Both the position numbers and the translations under genes were made by a program. Of a stretch of 57,984 nucleotides of DNA, positions 16,076-26,854 are shown in pieces. Source of the DNA: Bacteroidales bacterium (GTDB lineage Bacteria; Bacteroidota; Bacteroidia; Bacteroidales; UBA932). The notes under the pieces were generated by a model. That model did no database searches. It worked only from the letters and a program-made list of their open reading frames with translations, and was not told the DNA's origin. The stretch is from positions 1-57,984 of the forward strand of contig JAGCYC010000092.1 of assembly GCA_017961015.1 (NCBI GenBank), in the 5' to 3' direction. Within the stretch, counting starts at the first letter, position 1; every line of letters begins with the position of its first letter.

Positions 16076-17065
16076 ATGAAAAAAACCTTGCTCAAAGCTG
16101 CGGTCATCATCCTCGCAGCAATTTCTCTCAACAGCTGCCTTGCAGGCAAGTATATGTGCAATTATGCGCTCAAGCCCACTCCGCACGGCGTGGACGACAT
16201 CGAACGCACCCGCCACAAGGCCGATTCCCTCAAGAGCGGCAGTACCCTCTGGTACGACACCCTCAAGGAACAGGGCCTGCTCAAGGACACCGTGATTACA
16301 GGATACAACGACTATAAGGTACACGCCGCATACGTGCCCGCAGCCCGTCCGGCCCAGGCCAAGGGAACCGCGATCGTGGTTCACGGCTACACCGACAACC
16401 ACTTCGTCTTCCTGTACCTGGTAAGGATGTACCGCGATGAGTTCAACTACAACGTTCTCTTCCCCGACCTGCAGTACCACGGCTACTCCGAAGGCGCCGC
16501 CGCCCAGATGGGCTGGCTGGACCGCTTCGACGTAGAGAAATGGTGCGAAGTGGCCCACGGCATCTTCAAGGACGACTTCCAGGTGGTCCACGGCGTTTCG
16601 ATGGGCGCTGCAACGGTTATGATGATGAGCGGCGACGAACTTCCTGAGTACGTACGCGCCTTTGTCGAAGACTGCGGCTATTCATCGGCCTGGGACCAGT
16701 TCGCCACCAACCTCAAGCAGAGCTTCCACCTGCCTCCCTTCCCCATCCTGACCAGCGCCAGCATCGTCTGTAAGAACCGCTATGGCTGGTCCTTCAAGGA
16801 GGCCTCCTCTGTGAAGCAGCTTGCAAAGAGCGACCGTCCGATGCTCTTCATCCACGGCGATGCCGATGACTTCGTCCCCTTCTCCCACCTCCAGAAGAAC
16901 TACGACGCAAAGGTGAAGGGATACAAGGAAATGTGGGTGGCCGAAGGCGCAGTCCACGCAAATTCCTACGCCAAACACCCTGAAGAATACACCCGCAGGG
17001 TAGATGCTTTCCTCCAGAAAGTGCATTCTATGATTAAGGACGGGACCTATCCCGAAGGCAAATAA
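16076..17065 (+). CDS. Alpha/beta-hydrolase lipoprotein
   Basis: A 329-residue envelope hydrolase. The signal peptide ends in a lipobox ('AAISLNSC', Cys near residue 21), and I chose ATG 16076 so that the protein starts at the signal peptide. The fold shows 'AIVVHGYTDNHFVFLYLVRM' (oxyanion strand-loop), the nucleophile elbow 'HGVSMGAAT' (G-x-S-x-G), the acid in 'MLFIHGDADDFVP' and the histidine in 'GAVHANSY', so the triad is complete. It opens the glycerol/G3P operon with 9 bases before glpK, suggesting it may release glycerol from an esterified substrate. That role is inference; the family also includes peptidases and other esterases. Confidence 0.8.
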   Translation: MKKTLLKAAVIILAAISLNSCLAGKYMCNYALKPTPHGVDDIERTRHKADSLKSGSTLWYDTLKEQGLLKDTVITGYNDYKVHAAYVPAARPAQAKGTAIVVHGYTDNHFVFLYLVRMYRDEFNYNVLFPDLQYHGYSEGAAAQMGWLDRFDVEKWCEVAHGIFKDDFQVVHGVSMGAATVMMMSGDELPEYVRAFVEDCGYSSAWDQFATNLKQSFHLPPFPILTSASIVCKNRYGWSFKEASSVKQLAKSDRPMLFIHGDADDFVPFSHLQKNYDAKVKGYKEMWVAEGAVHANSYAKHPEEYTRRVDAFLQKVHSMIKDGTYPEGK

Positions 17066-17074
17066 GAGCCTGAG

Positions 17075-18553
<1,479 letters not shown>

Positions 18554-18556
18554 GCT

Positions 18557-19297
18557 ATGCTCAATCAGTATATTTTCGAATTCATAGGCACGCTGGTCCT
18601 GGTACTTCTGGGTGACGGTGTGTGCGCCGCAACTTCCCTCAAGCGTTCCAAGGCTCAGGGTGGCGGCTGGGTGGTAATCGCCCTTGGCTGGGGCTTCGCC
18701 GTGATGACCGGCGTCCTGATCGCCGGTCCCGTCTCGGGAGCCCACCTGAACCCTGCCGTAACGCTCGGCCTTGCCATTGCCGGATCCTTCCCCTGGGCGG
18801 GAGTCCTGGGTTACATCGCAGCCCAGATGCTTGGCGGCTTCGTCGGAGCCTGCCTCGTTTGGGTTTTCTATAAGGACCATTATAAGGCAACGGCCGATGC
18901 CCCCGACACCATCCTGGGCACCTTCTGCACAATGCCGGCCATCGCCAACCCCTGGCGCAACTTCCTCTGCGAGGTAATCGCCACCTGCCTTCTGGTATTC
19001 ACCATCCTGGCACTGGGCACCCACGGCAACGCCTTTGCAATAAACAACATCACAGCGAGCACCGGTTCACTCGGGGCCTTCCCCGTAACCTGCGTAATAA
19101 TGTCCCTGGGTATGTCCCTGGGCGGAACCACCGGCTATGCCCTGAATCCCGCGCGTGACCTGAGTCCCCGCCTGGCCCACGCCGTCCTCCCCATCGAGGG
19201 CAAGCGCGACAGCGGCTGGTCCTACAGCTGGGTTCCCGTGGCCGGTCCTATGATCGGCTGTGCGATTGCAGCCGGGCTGTACCTGCTCGTTTTCTGA
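18557..19297 (+). CDS. glpF: Glycerol facilitator (aquaglyceroporin, MIP family)
   Basis: A 246-residue six-helix channel for glycerol. Both pore half-helix motifs are present: 'GAHLNPAVTLG' (NPA at 65-67) and 'YALNPARDLSPR' (NPA at 197-199). The Asp directly after NPAR (residue 201) is a mark of glycerol-conducting rather than water-only channels. It starts 3 bases after glpK. Glycerol entering here would be trapped by the kinase encoded just upstream. Confidence 0.95.
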   Translation: MLNQYIFEFIGTLVLVLLGDGVCAATSLKRSKAQGGGWVVIALGWGFAVMTGVLIAGPVSGAHLNPAVTLGLAIAGSFPWAGVLGYIAAQMLGGFVGACLVWVFYKDHYKATADAPDTILGTFCTMPAIANPWRNFLCEVIATCLLVFTILALGTHGNAFAINNITASTGSLGAFPVTCVIMSLGMSLGGTTGYALNPARDLSPRLAHAVLPIEGKRDSGWSYSWVPVAGPMIGCAIAAGLYLLVF

Positions 19298-19305
19298 TTT
19301 AAGAT

Positions 19306-20901
19306 ATGAATCCCAGAGAGTTTGACGTAATTATCATCGGCGGCGGAATAACCGGAGCCGGCACCCAGAGGGACTGCGCCCTGCGAGGTCTCAGGACCCT
19401 GCTCATAGACCGCTCCGACATTGCCACCGGAGCCACAGGCCGCAACCACGGCCTGCTGCACTCGGGAGCCCGCTATGCCGTCAACGATCCTGAATCGGCC
19501 GAGGAATGCATACGCGAGAACAAGATCCTGCGCCGCATAGCATCCCACTGCATAGACCGTACGGACGGCCTGTTCATCACCTTGCCCGAGGACGACCTGG
19601 ACTACCAGAAGAACTTCGTGGAAGCCTGTAACAGGGCCGGAATAGCAGCGAGCATCATAGATCCGCAGGAAGCAAAGCGACTCGAGCCTTCCGTAAATCC
19701 GGATCTGATAGGAGCCGTAAGAGTGCCCGACTGCAGCGTGGATCCCTTCCGCCTTTGCGCCGCAAATATGCTGGACGCCAAACTCCACGGTGCCCAGGTA
19801 CGCCTTCATACCGAAGTGGTGGGCCTGGTAAAGGAAGGAGACCGCATAAAGGGCGTACGCACCCGCAGCCGTATGGGCGGGGCCGAACAGACCTTCTATG
19901 CCAGCGTGGTTGTAAACGCCGCCGGCATCTGGGGACAGGAAATCGTTCGGATGGCCGGGGCCCAGATAGGGATGTTCCCTGCCAAGGGAGCCCTCCTTAT
20001 CTTCTCCCACCGTGTGAACAATATGGTGATAAACCGCTGCCGCAAACCCTCCAATGCCGATATCCTGGTCCCTGGAGATACGGTGTGCATAATTGGCACC
20101 ACATCCTCCAGGATACCTCTGGAAGAATGTGAGAACGTAGCCGTAACCCCCGACGAGGTGAATCTCCTCATCACCGAGGGTTCCAAACTGGCCCCTTCCC
20201 TCTCCTCCACCCGTATCCTGAGGGCCTACGCCGGAGTCCGGCCTCTGGTGAGTGCCGATGACGACCCCAGCGGCCGCAACATCACCCGCGGGATAGTATG
20301 CCTGGACCACGAGGAGCGCGACGGAATCAAGGGCTTCATCACCATCACCGGAGGAAAACTCACCTCCTACAGGCTTATGGCCGAAATGGCCACCGACCTG
20401 GTGTGCCGCAAACTGGGGGTGAAGAAAAACTGCCAGACAGCCATCAGGCCCCTCCCCGGCTCAGGGGAAGGCTCCTATGAGGACGTTGCCAAAAAGATCT
20501 GGGAAACGCCCTCGACGGCACAGAAGGCAGCAGTTGCCCGTATGGGTTCCAGGGCCTTCAGGATGCGCAGTTCCGACCGTTTTGACGAGGCTCTTATCTG
20601 CAAGTGCGAAGAGGTCTCTGTAGGAGAGATCAACGCCGCCATCGAAAGGATGGATGCATCCACCCTCACCGACCTCCGCCGCCGCACCCGTATCGGAATG
20701 GGCCCCTGCCAGGGCGAATTCTGCGCCTGCAGGGCCGCCGGCCTCCTGGCCAAATCGCACGGCTGCATAGACCGCGAACGGGACGACCTGGCCGCCTTCC
20801 TCCAGGAACGCTGGAAGGGTAACTTCCCCATCGGCTGGGGCGATACCCTGCGGGAAGCCGAATACACTCAGTGGGTTTATAAACACGTTCTGGGCCTATG
20901 A
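19306..20901 (+). CDS. glpA: Anaerobic glycerol-3-phosphate dehydrogenase subunit A
   Basis: A 531-residue FAD enzyme oxidising sn-glycerol-3-phosphate to DHAP as the catalytic subunit of GlpABC. The N-terminal dinucleotide fold is 'DVIIIGGGITGAGTQRDCAL', and 'DIATGATGRNHGLLHSGARY' is the DAO-family substrate/FAD loop. The C-terminal region (about 430-500) has 'ICKCEEVS' and 'GPCQGEFCAC', the cysteines of a BFD-like iron-sulfur domain typical of GlpA but absent from aerobic GlpD. Its end overlaps glpB by 4 bases (ATGA). Presence of GlpA, B and C together points to G3P oxidation feeding quinones under anoxic conditions. Confidence 0.95.
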   Translation: MNPREFDVIIIGGGITGAGTQRDCALRGLRTLLIDRSDIATGATGRNHGLLHSGARYAVNDPESAEECIRENKILRRIASHCIDRTDGLFITLPEDDLDYQKNFVEACNRAGIAASIIDPQEAKRLEPSVNPDLIGAVRVPDCSVDPFRLCAANMLDAKLHGAQVRLHTEVVGLVKEGDRIKGVRTRSRMGGAEQTFYASVVVNAAGIWGQEIVRMAGAQIGMFPAKGALLIFSHRVNNMVINRCRKPSNADILVPGDTVCIIGTTSSRIPLEECENVAVTPDEVNLLITEGSKLAPSLSSTRILRAYAGVRPLVSADDDPSGRNITRGIVCLDHEERDGIKGFITITGGKLTSYRLMAEMATDLVCRKLGVKKNCQTAIRPLPGSGEGSYEDVAKKIWETPSTAQKAAVARMGSRAFRMRSSDRFDEALICKCEEVSVGEINAAIERMDASTLTDLRRRTRIGMGPCQGEFCACRAAGLLAKSHGCIDRERDDLAAFLQERWKGNFPIGWGDTLREAEYTQWVYKHVLGL

Positions 20902-22034
20902 AATTCGATACCGTAATTATAGGCGGCGGCCTTGCCGGACTTGTGGCAGGCATAAGCCTTCAGAAAGAAGGCCGCAATACCGCCATCATAAGCACCGGAC
21001 AGAACGCCCTGCACTTCTTCTCGGGCAGTTTCGAATCCATCGGCAAACCCTCGGACAGGCTTGTCACCCTCTTTGCCGAAGCAGGGATACCGCTTCACTA
21101 CAAGGAGGGCGTAAGGCTGATGCCGCTGGGCACCTTCCGTCCGTCGGCCCTGGCCCTGGAGGATATAGACATCTTCCCGGAGCCCCGCTTTGCAGGCAAA
21201 GTCCTGGTGGTGAACTTTATGGGCTACCACGACTTCTTCGCCCCCTTCCTGGCCGAAGGTCTTGAGAAGCAGGGAATCGAATGCCGGGTACGGCTGCTGA
21301 ACCTTCCCGAGCTGGAGGCCCTGCAGCTCAGCCAGAGCGGTATGCGCTCTTCGCAGATGGCCCGTATCCTGGACCCTATCTGGGAAAAGGTGGTTCAGGA
21401 AGTGAGGCTTATACTCCGGGATGAGGATTGCGTAGTACTCCCCCAGGTATTCGGAATGTACGACCCCTCCGTCCCCGGCCTCATCAGGGAAGAACTGCCG
21501 GTAAGGGTGGCTTTTGCCGGTACCCTTCCCCCCTCCGTTCCCGGAATGAGGACACAGCAGCTGCTCGGCCGCCGCTTCGAAAAGCTTGGCGGCAGGCTCC
21601 TTAAAGGCGACAATGTCCTGAACGCCAGGATAGATGGCAACAGGGTCCTGTCCGTAGGCACCAAGAACCTCGACCGTCACCAGATACAGGCCCGCAACTT
21701 TATCCTTGCCAGCGGCGGTTATTTCTCAAAAGGCCTCAAATCCAATCCCTTCGGCATATACGAGCCGGTGCTGGGACTGGACGTGGAGTTTGACAGCGAC
21801 CGCAACGCCTGGTACGATGCCAGCTTTGCGGCCGACCAGCCCTATATGAGCTATGGAGTACGTACCGATGCGCAGCTTCACGCAATCAGGCAGGGCGTCA
21901 CCCTTGAAAACTTTTACGCCATAGGCTCCGTACTTGGCGCGACTCATCCCGAACTGGGCTTCGGCGGCGGCCTCGCCATCCGAAGCGCCTTCACCGCAGT
22001 GGACAGCATCCTTCAATCTGCCTCCGAACTATGA
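20898..22034 (+). CDS. glpB: Anaerobic glycerol-3-phosphate dehydrogenase subunit B
   Basis: A 378-residue flavoprotein subunit of GlpABC that relays electrons from GlpA to membrane-attached GlpC. The FAD-binding start 'FDTVIIGGGLAGLVAGISLQ' is followed by 'TGQNALHFFSGSFESIG', 'GTFRPSALALED' and 'VLGATHPELGFGGGLAIRSA' at the C-terminus, all matching GlpB. It overlaps glpA and glpC by 4 bases each (ATGA), indicating translational coupling of the three subunits. It is slightly shorter than E. coli GlpB (419). Confidence 0.92.
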   Translation: MKFDTVIIGGGLAGLVAGISLQKEGRNTAIISTGQNALHFFSGSFESIGKPSDRLVTLFAEAGIPLHYKEGVRLMPLGTFRPSALALEDIDIFPEPRFAGKVLVVNFMGYHDFFAPFLAEGLEKQGIECRVRLLNLPELEALQLSQSGMRSSQMARILDPIWEKVVQEVRLILRDEDCVVLPQVFGMYDPSVPGLIREELPVRVAFAGTLPPSVPGMRTQQLLGRRFEKLGGRLLKGDNVLNARIDGNRVLSVGTKNLDRHQIQARNFILASGGYFSKGLKSNPFGIYEPVLGLDVEFDSDRNAWYDASFAADQPYMSYGVRTDAQLHAIRQGVTLENFYAIGSVLGATHPELGFGGGLAIRSAFTAVDSILQSASEL

Positions 22035-23245
22035 AACCACAGGAATTCACACACAGCAAATACAACTTCGAGGAGTGCATGAAATGCACCGTGTGTACGG
22101 CGTATTGTCCTGTCCTTCAGGTTAATCCGCTATTCCCTGGCCCCAAGCAGTGCGGTCCGGACGAAGAGCGTCTGCGCCTGAAGGATCCCTACTTCTTCAA
22201 CGCCGCGCTCAAATACTGTATGAACTGCAAGCGCTGCGAGGTTGCCTGCCCCTCTGAAGTCAATGTGGCCGACCTTATCCAGGCCGCCCGCATACGCTAT
22301 GACCACAGCGCCCCCAAACTGAGGGACCAGATACTGGCCTCGACCGATTTTATGGGCAGCCTGGCCAGGCCTTTCGCCCCCATCGTGAACAGCGTTACCG
22401 CCCTGCCGATAACCGCCAAGGTCCTGGATGCCACCCTTGGGGTGGACAAGCACCGCAAATTCCCGAAATACAGCGCCTTCAGTTTCGAACGCTGGCTTTC
22501 ACGCCACGAAAAGCAGCAGGCCTCCTTCCCCGCACAGATAGCCTACTACCACGGCTGCTACGTCAATTACAACGAGCCGCAGCTTGGCAAGGACTTCGTG
22601 AAGGTTATGAACGCCCTCGGAACAGGAGTTCAGCTGCTGGACAAGGAAAAGTGCTGCGGCATCGCGATGATCACGAACGGAATGTCGGCAAAGGCAGGCC
22701 GCAACGCCAGGCACAACACCGCGATTATCCGCAAGGCTGTTGAAAAAGGCCTTCAGGTAGTGGGAACTTCCTCCACCTGCATCCTAACCCTCAGGAACGA
22801 GTATCCCGAGCTCCTCGGTGTGGACAACAGCGACGTCAGGGAAGACATCCTGCTGGCCTCGCGCTACATCTACGAAAAGCTGGAAAACGGCGCCAAACTG
22901 CGCTTCAAGCCCGATTTCAAGCTCAAGGTGGCGTACCACGTCCCCTGCCATATGGAAAAACTGGGCTGGGGCATCTTCACCGAGCAGCTCCTGAGGAGCA
23001 TACCCGGCGTTGAGCTTACCGTACTGGATTCGGCCTGCTGCGGAATTGCCGGCACCTACGGTTTCAAGAAGGAGAACTACGAATCGTCACAGGCTATCGG
23101 CCAGAGGCTTTTCGATATGATCGCCGAGGCCGATCCCGAGGTGGTGGCCTGCGACTGCGAAACCTGCAAATGGCAGATAGAGATGTCCACTCCTTATAAA
23201 GTAATGAATCCGATTTCCATCCTGGCCCAGGCCCTGGAAGACTGA
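22031..23245 (+). CDS. glpC: Anaerobic glycerol-3-phosphate dehydrogenase subunit C
   Basis: A 404-residue iron-sulfur and CCG-domain protein, the membrane-associated subunit that passes electrons to the quinone pool. Two 4Fe-4S motifs lie near the N-terminus ('CMKCTVCTAYCPV' and 'YCMNCKRCEVACPSEV'). Two cysteine-rich CCG domains follow ('HGCYVNY'...'KCCGIA' and 'HVPCHMEKLG'...'SACCGIAGTYG'). It starts by overlapping glpB and ends 13 bases before the phosphodiesterase gene. Confidence 0.94.
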   Translation: MKPQEFTHSKYNFEECMKCTVCTAYCPVLQVNPLFPGPKQCGPDEERLRLKDPYFFNAALKYCMNCKRCEVACPSEVNVADLIQAARIRYDHSAPKLRDQILASTDFMGSLARPFAPIVNSVTALPITAKVLDATLGVDKHRKFPKYSAFSFERWLSRHEKQQASFPAQIAYYHGCYVNYNEPQLGKDFVKVMNALGTGVQLLDKEKCCGIAMITNGMSAKAGRNARHNTAIIRKAVEKGLQVVGTSSTCILTLRNEYPELLGVDNSDVREDILLASRYIYEKLENGAKLRFKPDFKLKVAYHVPCHMEKLGWGIFTEQLLRSIPGVELTVLDSACCGIAGTYGFKKENYESSQAIGQRLFDMIAEADPEVVACDCETCKWQIEMSTPYKVMNPISILAQALED

Positions 23246-23258
23246 TAAAACTTTAGCT

Positions 23259-24146
23259 ATGATTAGAAGGTTCATCATCCTGGCAGCCGCTATGGCTACC
23301 GTCTGTGCCTGCCAGAGCGGTCCCAAAGTGGATCTGCAGGCACACAGGGGAGGTGCCGGCCTTATGCCGGAGAATACTGTCCCCGCAATGAAGAACGCCA
23401 TAGACCTTGGCGTAAACACCCTTGAGTTCGATCTCCAGCTGTCCGGCGACGGCAAGGTGGTGGTGTCCCACGACAATTACTTCCATCCCCGCTACGCCAC
23501 CCGCCCCGACGGTACGCTCATCCTCAAGGACGAGCCTAAGGAGTTCCTTTATACGATGCCGTATGACAGCATTGCCAAATATGACGTCGGGCTGCGGCCG
23601 GTGGACCGCTGGCCTTCTCAGGTCAAGGTCGCTGCCGTAAAGCCCCTGGCCTCGGACCTTATAGACTTTACCGAGTCCTATATGGCCGAAACCGGACACA
23701 AGGGTATGCGTTACAACATAGAGATAAAGTCCTGGCCTTCCGAGCGTGAGGGAATAGACTACCCCGAATACCGGGAGTTCTGCGATGCCTGTATGGAAGT
23801 GCTTCTGTCCAAGAATCTTGGCGACAGGCTCACCGTTCAGAGCTTTGACGCCCGCTCCCTGGAGTACATCCACGCAAAGTGGCCGGAGGTAGACCTCTCC
23901 TTCCTGACCGAGGCCGACCTGACCGATGTAGAGCAGATTATGTCCCTGCTCTCCTTCACCCCCGGATGGTGGAGCCCCGAATTCACTGTGGTTACTCCGG
24001 AAAATGTAGCCTGGTGCCACGAAAGAGGCATCAAGGTGGTTCCCTGGACTGTAGACGAGCCCGAGGATATCCTCCGCATCAGGGACTGCGGCGTGGATGC
24101 CATCATTTCCAATTACCCCGACCGTCTGATTGAAGTCTGCCGATAG
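23259..24146 (+). CDS. glpQ: Glycerophosphodiester phosphodiesterase, lipoprotein
   Basis: A 295-residue GDPD-family enzyme that hydrolyses glycerophosphodiesters (deacylated phospholipids) to G3P and an alcohol. The signal peptide ends in a lipobox ('MATVCACQSG'), so it acts outside the cytoplasm. The catalytic start is 'QAHRGGAGLMPENT', then 'LEFDLQLSGDGKVVVSHDN', the metal/acid-base residues. 'IKSWPSEREG' and the C-terminal 'VPWTVDEPEDILRIRDCGVD' complete the TIM barrel. It lies just before glpT, so its G3P product can be imported directly. Confidence 0.93.
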   Translation: MIRRFIILAAAMATVCACQSGPKVDLQAHRGGAGLMPENTVPAMKNAIDLGVNTLEFDLQLSGDGKVVVSHDNYFHPRYATRPDGTLILKDEPKEFLYTMPYDSIAKYDVGLRPVDRWPSQVKVAAVKPLASDLIDFTESYMAETGHKGMRYNIEIKSWPSEREGIDYPEYREFCDACMEVLLSKNLGDRLTVQSFDARSLEYIHAKWPEVDLSFLTEADLTDVEQIMSLLSFTPGWWSPEFTVVTPENVAWCHERGIKVVPWTVDEPEDILRIRDCGVDAIISNYPDRLIEVCR

Positions 24147-24148
24147 CT

Positions 24149-25519
24149 ATGATAGGATTCCTTAAACAGCCGGCGTACAAGCCGGCACAGACCGGCCCCG
24201 AAGCCGACAGCCGCTACAAGCGTATGCGCCTTCAGGTTTTCCTGGGAGCATTCATAGGCTACGCAGGTTTCTACCTGGTAAGAAAGAATCTTTCAATGGC
24301 CATCCCGGCTATGGCATCCCTTGGCTTCGTCAAGAGCGAACTGGGCTTTGTCCTGGGTCTTAACGCCGCCGCCTATGCCCTGTCAAAATTCCTGATGGGA
24401 AGCGTTTCAGACCGTTCCAACGCCAGGGTATTCCTGCCTCTTGGACTTATCCTGTCGGCCCTCGCGATGTGCTTTATGATAGTTCCCATCCAGTTCATAG
24501 GTGCCGAACATAAGGCTCTGGCTATACTTGTGATGGGCGTGCTCAACTTCCTGGTAGGCTGGTTCAACGGTATGGGCTGGCCTCCCTGCGGAAGGGTGAT
24601 GACCCACTGGTTCTCTGTGAGCGAACGCGGAACTATGATGAGCATATGGAACTGCGCCCATAATGTGGGCGGCGCCCTGGTAGGCCCTATGGCCACCTAC
24701 GGAGCTATGTGGTTCGGCAGTTGGTTCTACGGTGCCAATTCCCAGCTGTACTTCCTCATCGGCACCTTTGCCTTCCCTGCCGCCGTTGCCCTTCTGGTAG
24801 CGGTCCTGGCCTTCGTGCTCCTCAGGGACACACCTCAGTCCTGCGGCCTGCCTTCGGTGGAAGCCTGGCGGAACGACTATCCCAAGAACTACTCCGAGAA
24901 GCACGAACAGACCCTCACGGCCCGCGAAATCTTCTTCAAATACGTCCTGAACAACCGCTTCCTCTGGTTCATAGCCCTTGCGAACGCCTTTGTATATATG
25001 GTACGTTACGGCTGCCTGGACTGGGCGCCCTCTATCCTCACCGAAAGGGGCATAGACCTCAAGAGCGCCGGCTGGGCCTACTTTGCCTATGAGTTCGCAG
25101 CCATCCCGGGAACCCTTCTCTGCGGCTGGCTCTCCGACAAGCTCTTCCACGGCAAGAGGGCCCTCCCTACTATGATTTTTATGGCGCTGGTACTGGTGTT
25201 CGTGCTGCTGTACTGGGCTTTCATCGACAATCTCACCGTAGTGATTATCAGCCTTATCGGCATTGGTTTCTTCATCTACGGTCCGGTTATGCTCATCGGC
25301 GTTCAGGCCCTAGACCTTGCACCCAAGAATGCCGCAGGAACTGCCGCCGGCCTCACCGGATTCTTCGGCTACTTCCTGGGAACTTTCATCCTTGCCAACA
25401 GCGTGATTGGCTGGGTTGCGCAGAACTGGGGCTGGAGCTGGACCTTCCTCCTGCTTATAGCCGCCTGCCTCCTGGCAATCCTCTTTATGGGTCTCACCTA
25501 CAAGGAAGAGAACAAGTAA
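24149..25519 (+). CDS. glpT: Glycerol-3-phosphate:phosphate antiporter
   Basis: A 456-residue, 12-helix transporter of the organophosphate:phosphate antiporter branch of the MFS. Typical features: 'GYAGFYLVRKNLSMAIPAM' in helix 1 with the substrate-phosphate arginine, 'ALSKFLMGSVSDRSNAR' (the inter-helix 2-3 motif), 'GWFNGMGWPPCGRVMTHWFS' and 'WNCAHNVGGALVGP'. It ends the operon; glpQ stops 3 bases before it. Together with GlpQ it supplies GlpABC with extracellular G3P. A second OPA-type transporter is encoded at 52018-53340. Confidence 0.94.
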   Translation: MIGFLKQPAYKPAQTGPEADSRYKRMRLQVFLGAFIGYAGFYLVRKNLSMAIPAMASLGFVKSELGFVLGLNAAAYALSKFLMGSVSDRSNARVFLPLGLILSALAMCFMIVPIQFIGAEHKALAILVMGVLNFLVGWFNGMGWPPCGRVMTHWFSVSERGTMMSIWNCAHNVGGALVGPMATYGAMWFGSWFYGANSQLYFLIGTFAFPAAVALLVAVLAFVLLRDTPQSCGLPSVEAWRNDYPKNYSEKHEQTLTAREIFFKYVLNNRFLWFIALANAFVYMVRYGCLDWAPSILTERGIDLKSAGWAYFAYEFAAIPGTLLCGWLSDKLFHGKRALPTMIFMALVLVFVLLYWAFIDNLTVVIISLIGIGFFIYGPVMLIGVQALDLAPKNAAGTAAGLTGFFGYFLGTFILANSVIGWVAQNWGWSWTFLLLIAACLLAILFMGLTYKEENK

Positions 25520-25526
25520 ACTTAAA

Positions 25527-25593
25527 GGCTGTAAAAAAGAAGTTTCAGGAGGCAAAAGAATTGCCGATGCCTCCTGAAACTTCTTTTACAGCC
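25527..25593. terminator. Very long bidirectional terminator between convergent operons
   Basis: Left arm 25527-25553 and right arm 25569-25593 are reverse complements over 25 bases; the left arm has two extra A's in its A-run. The loop is 15 bases. It separates the glp operon (+) from the PUL operon (-). The stem is far longer than an ordinary rho-independent terminator (6-12 bp). Confidence 0.85.
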
Positions 25594-25609
25594 TCGCCCC
25601 AAGGCACGC

Positions 25610-26836
25610 TCAGCTCTGCCGGAGCCTTGAGCGCTTTACAAGGATTGCACCTATAACCGGCACGGAAGAGAGCATGTAAACCAACGCCATAAGCTTCATT
25701 CCTCCGCCAAGGCCAATCGCGGGCTTCAGTAAACCCAGCATATATGGCGACATGGAAGCGATTATGAGGGAGAACATCAGGATGAAGGAGGTGGCCATGG
25801 CCCGGTACCTGCCATCTATCTCGTCGTATATGGATGCGAAGATATTTGAGTCGTAGAACCCCTTGAAGAATCCGTACCCCACCATGGCCACGCAAACCGC
25901 CACTTCGGTTGTGGCCGCGCCCACCATATAAAAGAACGGTGCACCAAGCAAAAAGCCTGCTGTCTGAACCCACAGGCGGGCCCTGTCATTCCTCAAAACA
26001 TATCTGTCGGCTATGCGTGCTCCTATCAGGACACCTGCCACCGAAGCCAGCTGCGGATAGAAGGATGAATCGAAAGCCGCACGCGTCGCAGTCATTCCCA
26101 AGCCCTCACGGAGTGCTGCAGGCATCCAGATCAGGAAAGCCTGACCGGCGAATTGGAAGCCTGCACCGGCAAGGGCCAGCAGAAGGGCCACCTTGGAAGT
26201 AAAGAAGGCCTTTAGCCCGTCTTTCATGAGCCCCAGGACAGGTTGCCTGTCGGCCCCGGAGGGCTGAATGTCCGGTTTTATACGCCATAGCAGGATAAGG
26301 GCCAATACAATGCCGAAACCTCCGAACAGATAGAAGGCATGCCGCCATCCCCAAAGGCCCGCAATAGTGGTTGCCATGACGCCGCTCGCAATGAAACCGA
26401 CATAAAGCGCCGACTGGTGCACCGAGAGAGCCGTCGCCCGGGTTGACTCCGGGTGATTTTCGCTTATCAGCTTATTGGCCGACGGTGTATAGAAAGCCTC
26501 TCCTCCGCCTGTGGCAACGCTCCTTAGTATGATAAGGGCCGGCAAACCGGCAGAGAGTCCTGTGAGCATGGTAGCCGTACTCCATAGCAGAAGGGCTCCT
26601 ACCAGAATCCATTTTTTGCTTATCCGGTCCCCGAGAAGGCCTGCTACCGGCAGCAGCAGGCCGTTTACGAGGATAAGCATTGTTCCCACCAGACCCATCT
26701 GCGAGAACGACAGGCCCAAATCGGCCTGGATATCCAGGAGCAAAACATTGAATATCTGCCTGTCGGCCTGGTTGAAGAAGAAGGCTATAAAGAGCCAGAA
26801 AACCAGCTCCCACTTGTACGGGAATAGTTTTTTCAT
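25610..26836 (-). CDS. MFS transporter, sugar/organic anion type
   Basis: A 408-residue, 12-helix major facilitator. It starts 'FWLFIAFFFNQADRQIFNVL', has the inter-helix 2-3 motif 'GLLGDRISKKW' and 'RSVATGGGEAFYTPSANKL' in helix 4, with the central loop around residue 195. The pattern resembles anion/cation symporter-type MFS proteins (hexuronate, sialic acid and similar substrates) rather than the GlpT branch. It is the last gene of the - strand locus, 147 bases after the Gfo/Idh oxidoreductase, a gap that holds an inverted-repeat element. It may import the sugar product of the PUL, but the substrate is not readable from sequence. Confidence 0.75.
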   Translation of the reverse strand: MKKLFPYKWELVFWLFIAFFFNQADRQIFNVLLLDIQADLGLSFSQMGLVGTMLILVNGLLLPVAGLLGDRISKKWILVGALLLWSTATMLTGLSAGLPALIILRSVATGGGEAFYTPSANKLISENHPESTRATALSVHQSALYVGFIASGVMATTIAGLWGWRHAFYLFGGFGIVLALILLWRIKPDIQPSGADRQPVLGLMKDGLKAFFTSKVALLLALAGAGFQFAGQAFLIWMPAALREGLGMTATRAAFDSSFYPQLASVAGVLIGARIADRYVLRNDRARLWVQTAGFLLGAPFFYMVGAATTEVAVCVAMVGYGFFKGFYDSNIFASIYDEIDGRYRAMATSFILMFSLIIASMSPYMLGLLKPAIGLGGGMKLMALVYMLSSVPVIGAILVKRSRLRQS

Positions 26837-26854
26837 TCAGGTATGTCAATATTA

